The notes under the pieces: generated by a model
Told to the model about the DNA's origin: nothing
Databases searched by the model: none
Seen by the model: the letters and a program-made list of their open reading frames with translations, nothing else
Shown here: positions 59,717-64,000 of the stretch, one piece after another
Position numbering within the stretch: the stretch's first letter is position 1
Layout of the letters: every line of letters begins with the position of its first letter
Made by a program: the position numbers and the translations under genes
DNA from: JBPOFY01 sp049889815
GTDB lineage: Bacteria > Verrucomicrobiota > Verrucomicrobiia > Opitutales > Coraliomargaritaceae
Assembly: GCA_049889815.1 (NCBI GenBank)
Contig: JBMHCR010000006.1
Coordinates: 62,001 to 126,000 of the forward strand
Length of the DNA stretch: 64,000 bases
Direction: 5' to 3'

Positions 59717-60970
59717 ATGCCAAAATTTAAATATAAGGCGATTGATCAAAACGGTAAGCAAAAGACCGGTTCTCTCGATGCTTCGAATAAGGACGACGCT
59801 AGCGCAAAGCTGAGCGGAATGGGCTTGATGCCTACTCAACTCTCTGAAGCGAGTGGATCGTCCTCCAAGGCGGCAGCCTCCAAGAAAGCTAAAGCGCCTA
59901 AGAAGAAAGGTGGAGGCTTCGGTCGGGTCATTAAGCCCGAGGAGCTTACGGTTTTCACGCGTCAGCTAGCCACATTGTTGCAAGCGGGACTGCCTTTGCT
60001 TCGTGCAATTGAAGTTATGATTCGCCAGGAGCGCAATTTGCGCTTCCAAGCGGTCCTTGAGCAGATTGCTGACCAGGTTAAATCGGGTAATTCTTTCTCC
60101 GATGGCCTCGCTCAGCATCCAAAGATTTTCGACCGTTTGTTCGTTAACATGGTGCGTGCGGGTGAGGCCGGCGGTGTTCTTGATGTGGTGCTCTCCCGTC
60201 TAGCTGGATTCATGGAAAAAGCTCTGAAGACCAAGAAAAAGGTCAAGTCTGCGATGGTTTATCCAATCGTTGTGGTCGGCGTTGCGGTTTCAATCGTTGC
60301 CTTGCTTATGGTTGTGGTGGTTCCAAAGTTCCAAACCATTTTCGATGACATGCTCGGTGGTGCGGCCCTTCCAGGACCGACCCAGTTGGTCATCGGAATC
60401 AGTAATTTCATGCGTGAAAATATTATCGTTACTTTAATTCTTATCGCCGCGGTGTTCTTTGGGGCCAAGTTTGGCCTTAAGACAGGCCCAGGTTCAAAGG
60501 CGTTCAACTGGTGTTCGATTAATCTGCCGAAGGTCGGCGATCTTGTCCGCAAGGTGAACATTGCGCGCATTACCCGCACTTTTGGTACGCTACTTTCGAG
60601 TGGTGTGCCAATCCTTCAATCATTGACAATTACAAAAGACATTACTGGAAATGCCTTTTATTCCAGTGCTTTGACTCGCATCCACGATAGCGTGCGTGAT
60701 GGTGAACCACTTGCGGCACCGATGCAACGTGAGCCCGTCTTTCCGAATATGGTTACCAGCATGGTCGACGTTGGCGAAGAGACAGGTGAGCTTTCAGAGA
60801 TGCTCAATCGTATCGCTGACAACTACGATGAAGACGTTGATAATGCCGTCGCCGGTATTACATCCATCATCGAGCCTGTGATGATCGTCTTCCTTGCGGT
60901 GGTCGTTGGTTTTATCGTGATTGCGCTCTTCTTGCCCATCGTCGAGATCATCAAGCAACTGACAGGCTGA
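59717..60970 (+). CDS. pilC: Type IV pilus inner-membrane platform protein
   Basis: A 417-residue PilC/GspF. A short N-terminal domain (MPKFKYKAIDQNGKQKTGSL) and a Lys/Ala linker (about 60-70) are followed by the two T2SSF repeats (about residues 75-200 and 280-400; VFTRQLATLLQAGLPLLRAIEVM and FGTLLSSGVPILQSL). Membrane segments lie at about 175-200, 230-255 and 385-410. It connects the ATPases to the growing pilus. It closes the block, with an intrinsic terminator after it. No pilin or pilM-Q genes are in the window. Confidence 0.9.
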   Translation: MPKFKYKAIDQNGKQKTGSLDASNKDDASAKLSGMGLMPTQLSEASGSSSKAAASKKAKAPKKKGGGFGRVIKPEELTVFTRQLATLLQAGLPLLRAIEVMIRQERNLRFQAVLEQIADQVKSGNSFSDGLAQHPKIFDRLFVNMVRAGEAGGVLDVVLSRLAGFMEKALKTKKKVKSAMVYPIVVVGVAVSIVALLMVVVVPKFQTIFDDMLGGAALPGPTQLVIGISNFMRENIIVTLILIAAVFFGAKFGLKTGPGSKAFNWCSINLPKVGDLVRKVNIARITRTFGTLLSSGVPILQSLTITKDITGNAFYSSALTRIHDSVRDGEPLAAPMQREPVFPNMVTSMVDVGEETGELSEMLNRIADNYDEDVDNAVAGITSIIEPVMIVFLAVVVGFIVIALFLPIVEIIKQLTG

Positions 60971-60993
60971 TCGCGATTGGCGAAGTTTTTCGA

Positions 60994-61022
60994 AAACCCG
61001 CGGCAAATGTCGCGGGTTTTTT
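60994..61022 (+). terminator. Terminator after pilC
   Basis: AAACCCGCG-GCAAATGT-CGCGGGTTT, a 9-bp perfect stem, followed by a T-run to 61022. Ends the rho/pilus block. Confidence 0.9.
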
Positions 61023-61049
61023 GTGGTCTACTTGCGGAATCAGTGGACA

Positions 61050-61080
61050 AAAAAACGGCTGCTTCTTTTAGAGGCAGCCG
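61050..61080 (-). terminator. Terminator after the SWIB gene
   Basis: Minus strand CGGCTGC-CTCTAAAAGAA-GCAGCCG followed by a long T-run (61055-61049 on the plus strand are A). It lies 27 bp past the SWIB gene stop. Confidence 0.85.
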
Positions 61081-61107
61081 CTGAAAGATTCGGGAAGCCG
61101 TGATGCG

Positions 61108-61437
61108 CTATTCTACATTGGCACCTACAACTGCAGCCATCTGCATCATATTTATGGTTTGGCCCTCTTCGAGACCGGTGAGGTCTGTTACCTTACCTGA
61201 TTTGCTTGTTGAGTGGGTGTTGCGGAATACCGGGAGGAGCTTTGCATCAGCCACGATGAACTTTCCTGCATTCTCGGGAGCGCCGTTCTCAGTTTTTGTT
61301 TGGAGACCGTTTTCCTTGATGTAGTCCCACAGTTTCTTGGTGATTTCAGTGCGTGGAAGCTCGTTAGCACCGAGAAATGATGCTAGATCTGCTTTGAGTT
61401 TTACTGGTTTGTTGAGTCCTTTTGGTTCGTCTGCCAT
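61108..61437 (-). CDS. SWIB/MDM2-domain protein
   Basis: A 109-residue protein. The SWIB fold covers nearly all of it: GLNKPVKLKADLASFLGANEL, ITKKLWDYIKENGLQ and a C-terminal LLPVFRNTHSTSKSG variant. Such domains are known from eukaryotic chromatin remodelling and as small proteins or topoisomerase I fusions in Chlamydiae and some Planctomycetes/Verrucomicrobia. It may bind proteins at DNA, but its role in bacteria is not established. It has its own terminator, with aroQ upstream on the same strand. Confidence 0.85.
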   Translation of the reverse strand: MADEPKGLNKPVKLKADLASFLGANELPRTEITKKLWDYIKENGLQTKTENGAPENAGKFIVADAKLLPVFRNTHSTSKSGKVTDLTGLEEGQTINMMQMAAVVGANVE

Positions 61438-61502
61438 GATCTATATGTTCTATGTTGTTGTTCGAATGAAAGCAGTTAGCTGCCTTCGAGGTGTGGTGAA
61501 GA

Positions 61503-61937
61503 TTAGTCTAATTTGGCTAAGTGTCTCAGAGCTGCGAGGTAGCCCTCGAAGCCTAGTCCTGAAATAACGGCGACGCAGGATTCAGCAGTCATCGAATGCT
61601 GACGGATTTCTTCGCGCCTGTAGATGTTACTTATGTGTACTTCGACGACTGGTAGGTCACTGCCCGCAATCGCATCTCTCAATGCCAGACTCGTGTGCGT
61701 GAGTGCTCCTGGGTTAATAATGAGACCGAAAATCTCTGAATCCGCATATTCGCTGATCTCATCAATGATAAATCCTTCGTGATTGGACTGATAGAATTGC
61801 ACCTCTACTCCTAGGATTGAAGCTTCCTCGGCAATGAGGTTTTCTAGGTCGGTGAGGGTTTGATCCCCGTAGATATCTGGTTCTCGGATGCCGAGGCGAT
61901 CGAGGTTAGGGCCGTTTATAATGACGATGCGTTTCAT
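61503..61937 (-). CDS. aroQ: 3-Dehydroquinate dehydratase, type II
   Basis: A 144-residue type II dehydroquinase. NGPNLDRLGIREPDIYGDQTL holds the active-site Arg and Tyr (GPNLD in place of GPNLN). NHEGFIIDEI, NPGALTHTSLALRDA, EVHISNIYRRE and GLGFEGYLAAL follow. Step 3 of the shikimate pathway. Start MKRIVIINGPNLD; the frame runs 21 codons further upstream. It follows the NIF3 gene by 71 bp. Confidence 0.95.
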   Translation of the reverse strand: MKRIVIINGPNLDRLGIREPDIYGDQTLTDLENLIAEEASILGVEVQFYQSNHEGFIIDEISEYADSEIFGLIINPGALTHTSLALRDAIAGSDLPVVEVHISNIYRREEIRQHSMTAESCVAVISGLGFEGYLAALRHLAKLD

Positions 61938-62008
61938 TGATTCGTGGAAAGGATGGACACCGCGAGGGCAATAATATTCAGTAATTTGAGGGAAATACAA
62001 ATCCCAAA

Positions 62009-62767
62009 TTACAGTGGGCAGGGCTGCTCAACAAAAGCGTGTTGAATGTTAAAGCGCGCGGCGACTTCCTTTGCCAGTGCTTTTACCCCGAATACTTCAG
62101 TCGCATAGTGACCGCAGGGGTAAAGGTTTAGCGCCAGTTCTTGCGCGATGTTAAAGTGATGCTGGCGGAGTTCTCCAGTAATTAGAGTGTCGATACCATT
62201 ATCCTTTAGATGAGACACGGCACTTTGCCCACTACCTGTTAATAGGGCGATGCGGCTCGGATGTTCACTGCCAAACTCAATTGCTTGATAGGTTTTCGGA
62301 AAGAGCTGCTTGAGTTTTTCGGTTAGAGACTCGCGGCCTCCTAGGGGACCTTTTGCGATGACCGCGATGTCATTTCCCTCATAGTTGAGAAATGTTCCAA
62401 TTTTCGTTAGCCCGAGCTCTTTGGTGAGCAGCACGTTGTTGCCGATGTCGGTATGACAGTCGAGTGGTAGGTGGGAGCCATAGACTGCAAGATTTCCATC
62501 GATTGCGGTTTTTACTTTCTTGTAGTTTGTACCTACGATTGGCGTGGGCGGTGTCCAATAGAGCCCATGGTGGCAAATGAGGAAGTCGATACCCTCTTTG
62601 ATTGCCAACTCAAATGGGATCTGGCCTGCATCCACCGCAGCTCCAACCTTGGTTACTTCGCCCTGATTGCTGATCTGCAAACCATTGTAGGCTCCTTTGA
62701 AGTCCTTAATTTTCTTTTGTCTCGTTCGGTTATCACAAAAAGATACGACTTCATCTAAAGTAGGCAT
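62009..62767 (-). CDS. NIF3/GTP cyclohydrolase 1 type 2 family protein
   Basis: A 252-residue Nif3-like protein. The metal-binding residues are recognisable: the His pair in ICHHGLYW, LDCHTDIGNN, and the C-terminal HYATEVFGVKAL. Widely conserved; biochemical role uncertain. Upstream of aroQ on the same strand and divergent from tcdA. Confidence 0.9.
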   Translation of the reverse strand: MPTLDEVVSFCDNRTRQKKIKDFKGAYNGLQISNQGEVTKVGAAVDAGQIPFELAIKEGIDFLICHHGLYWTPPTPIVGTNYKKVKTAIDGNLAVYGSHLPLDCHTDIGNNVLLTKELGLTKIGTFLNYEGNDIAVIAKGPLGGRESLTEKLKQLFPKTYQAIEFGSEHPSRIALLTGSGQSAVSHLKDNGIDTLITGELRQHHFNIAQELALNLYPCGHYATEVFGVKALAKEVAARFNIQHAFVEQPCPL

Positions 62768-62886
62768 GGGTAGAAAGGTTATATTTTGCCGCTAAACTTA
62801 AAAGTCAGAAGTTTGCAAAAAATTAGGGAAGATTCTTTGGTTGTTTGAGCTTCTCAGACAGTGGTCGGCCGCATAACTTTTTCGCT

Positions 62887-63666
62887 ATGTCGAACTATGA
62901 AGCACGCTTTGGCGCGATTGGGCGGTTGTATGGAGCAGCGGGCCTCCAACGTATTCGTGATGCTCATATCTGCGTGATTGGCCTTGGAGGTGTTGGCTCG
63001 TGGGCGGTTGAGGCACTCGCAAGAACTGGCGTGGGTAAATTGACTGTGGTCGATATGGATGAAGTGTGCCTGAGCAATGTGAATCGGCAAGTTCATGCTT
63101 TGGATGAAACGGTTGGGCGATCAAAGGCCGCTGTCTTGGCTGAGCGTGTGTCACAAATCGCGCCAGAGTGTGAGGTTGTAGTAGAGGAGTGTTTCTTTAC
63201 GCCGTCGACAGCAGATAGGTTATTGTCGGTAGATTATGATTATATTATCGATGCCATCGATGGCACTAAGCATAAGTGTTTCCTGATCGCGGAGGGGCGA
63301 AAACGCGGCTTAAAAATGATCACTTGCGGCGGCGCGGGTGGTTGTGTTGATCCATCGCGGATACGTATTGATGATTTAGCACGTACGATCAACGATCCTT
63401 TGTTGTTGCAAGTGCGTAAGAAACTACGGAGCAAATACGGCTTCCCAAAATTTAAGAGGCAGAAGTTTAAGATCGATTGCGTTTATTCAGATGAACTTCC
63501 AGTCTTTCCACAAGAAGACGGATCCGTGGCATGCGAGCGGGAATCGGGGGCGGACTATCGATTGAACTGTGATCAGGGTTTCGGATCGGCAACTTATTTG
63601 ACAGGAACGGTTGGTTTTTTTCTCGCAGCCGAAGTGGTAAAAAGGATCTCTCAGGTGGATGTGTGA
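62887..63666 (+). CDS. tcdA: tRNA threonylcarbamoyladenosine dehydratase
   Basis: A 259-residue E1-like ThiF-family protein (TcdA/CsdL). ICVIGLGGVGSWAVEALARTG (nucleotide-binding loop), DMDEVCLSNVNRQ, DAIDGTKHKC, GGAGGCVDPSRIRIDDLARTINDPLL and YSDELPVFP are all typical. It makes the cyclic form of t6A in tRNA. The ATG at 62887 fits the E. coli length (about 268); a TTG at 62845 is possible. Confidence 0.9.
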   Translation: MSNYEARFGAIGRLYGAAGLQRIRDAHICVIGLGGVGSWAVEALARTGVGKLTVVDMDEVCLSNVNRQVHALDETVGRSKAAVLAERVSQIAPECEVVVEECFFTPSTADRLLSVDYDYIIDAIDGTKHKCFLIAEGRKRGLKMITCGGAGGCVDPSRIRIDDLARTINDPLLLQVRKKLRSKYGFPKFKRQKFKIDCVYSDELPVFPQEDGSVACERESGADYRLNCDQGFGSATYLTGTVGFFLAAEVVKRISQVDV

Positions 63667-63729
63667 ACCGTTACGAGGTGTCGTGTTAAGCCTTTGTTTA
63701 TGTGAAGAACGTAGCCTTCTCTTCGACTA

Positions 63730-64000
63730 TTAATCGTCTTCGATTTCTCGATTGTTCGCTTTAATGCTCTCGCGAATTTTTTTGAGCAGTGTATCTGGCA
63801 TGTTTTTCTTGCTGATCTTGAAGACAGTACTATCGCTGCGAATATGGTAGCCCAGATGGTCGATGCGAATTTTTTTGAGGCGAGACCAAGGGATTTGCTT
63901 TGTTGCTGACGGCCATTTTTGGATCGTAATCCCAGCCGGATCCCAAGTGATTTTTCTTGTTCCTAAGGCAGCCAGCGTGATCGCAATTGAGCAGGTCGTA
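63730..64000 (-). CDS. Hypothetical protein, C-terminal part (cut by window edge)
   Basis: An open frame of 89 visible codons ends at the TAA at 63730-63732; its start lies beyond the right edge. The text ITWDPAGITIQKWP and SRLKKIRIDHLGYHI resembles small bacterial PH-like domains, but I am not sure. The end is KIRESIKANNREIEDD. Converges with tcdA (63 bp between). Confidence 0.5.
   Translation of the reverse strand, partial: TTCSIAITLAALGTRKITWDPAGITIQKWPSATKQIPWSRLKKIRIDHLGYHIRSDSTVFKISKKNMPDTLLKKIRESIKANNREIEDD

Overview
The window looks like a chromosomal stretch of a Gram-negative member of the Verrucomicrobiota, most likely a marine Opitutae/Coraliomargarita-like lineage. This is inferred from gene content only: an LL-diaminopimelate aminotransferase, a short planctomycete-type cytochrome c protein, a Lys/Ala-rich histone H1-like protein fused to ribbon-helix-helix domains, a SWIB-domain protein, an ECF sigma operon, a type IV pilus motor cluster and a Tol/Ton-like energy-transduction operon. 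Almost everything is chromosomal housekeeping. I see no prophage, CRISPR array, rRNA operon or intact insertion sequence. Many genes lack an obvious Shine-Dalgarno; where one exists (PIN toxin, doxX, pirin, miaA) it helps fix the start.

Layout. 1-3.4 kb: a minus-strand lipid or polyketide-like locus (beta-ketoacyl synthase, acyl carrier protein, FAD oxidoreductase cut by the window edge), with a FitA/VapB-type antitoxin and PIN toxin lying inside it. 3.6-5.9 kb: ECF sigma factor, membrane protein, and an HtrA/PDZ protein that has lost its protease triad. 5.9-10.1 kb: divergent gcvT and a single-chain gcvP. 10.4-20.7 kb: sugar nucleotidyltransferase, cytochrome c domain protein, sugar transferase, M29-like protein, stand-alone ovothiol-type methyltransferase, purT, DUF502 protein, VWA protein, glycosyltransferase, miaA, and the remains of a collapsed GDP-fucose (gmd-fcl) locus. 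20.7-24.9 kb: tag, a MarR-DoxX-pirin stress unit with two matching operators, tmk and a PfkB kinase. 25-27 kb: a TolQ/TolR/TonB-type operon. 27-32.7 kb: dapL, panC, nadB, glyS. 32.7-36.5 kb: an inverted-repeat element, a VC0807-like membrane protein, a stand-alone coaB, a PAS histidine kinase and tRNA-Asp with a partial duplication. 36.5-43.4 kb: M16 peptidase, A-type Fe-S protein, serC, RluA-type synthase, secG. 43.4-52.4 kb: LolA-like protein, RHH-H1 fusion, aspartate aminotransferase, monomeric icd, tRNA-Ser, comM/yifB, D-lactate dehydrogenase. 52.5-61 kb: coaE, rho with a long disordered N-terminus, then pilB-pilT-pilB-pilC. 61-64 kb: SWIB protein, aroQ, NIF3, tcdA and a truncated hypothetical gene.

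How the parts work together. The pilus genes encode the cytoplasmic motors and the platform protein of a type IV pilus or related machine. PanC, CoaB and CoaE are three separate steps of coenzyme A synthesis, encoded at three places. GcvT/GcvP and SerC belong to glycine, serine and one-carbon metabolism. The MarR, DoxX and pirin genes look like one electrophile/quinone-response regulon. Several non-coding signals stand out: a dispersed palindrome that supplies the stop codon of nadB and of the gmd-fcl relic, a MITE-like element, a 28-bp-arm inverted repeat, a duplicated tRNA-Asp 3' end with its terminator, and a terminator-like hairpin ending just before the aspartate aminotransferase start codon.
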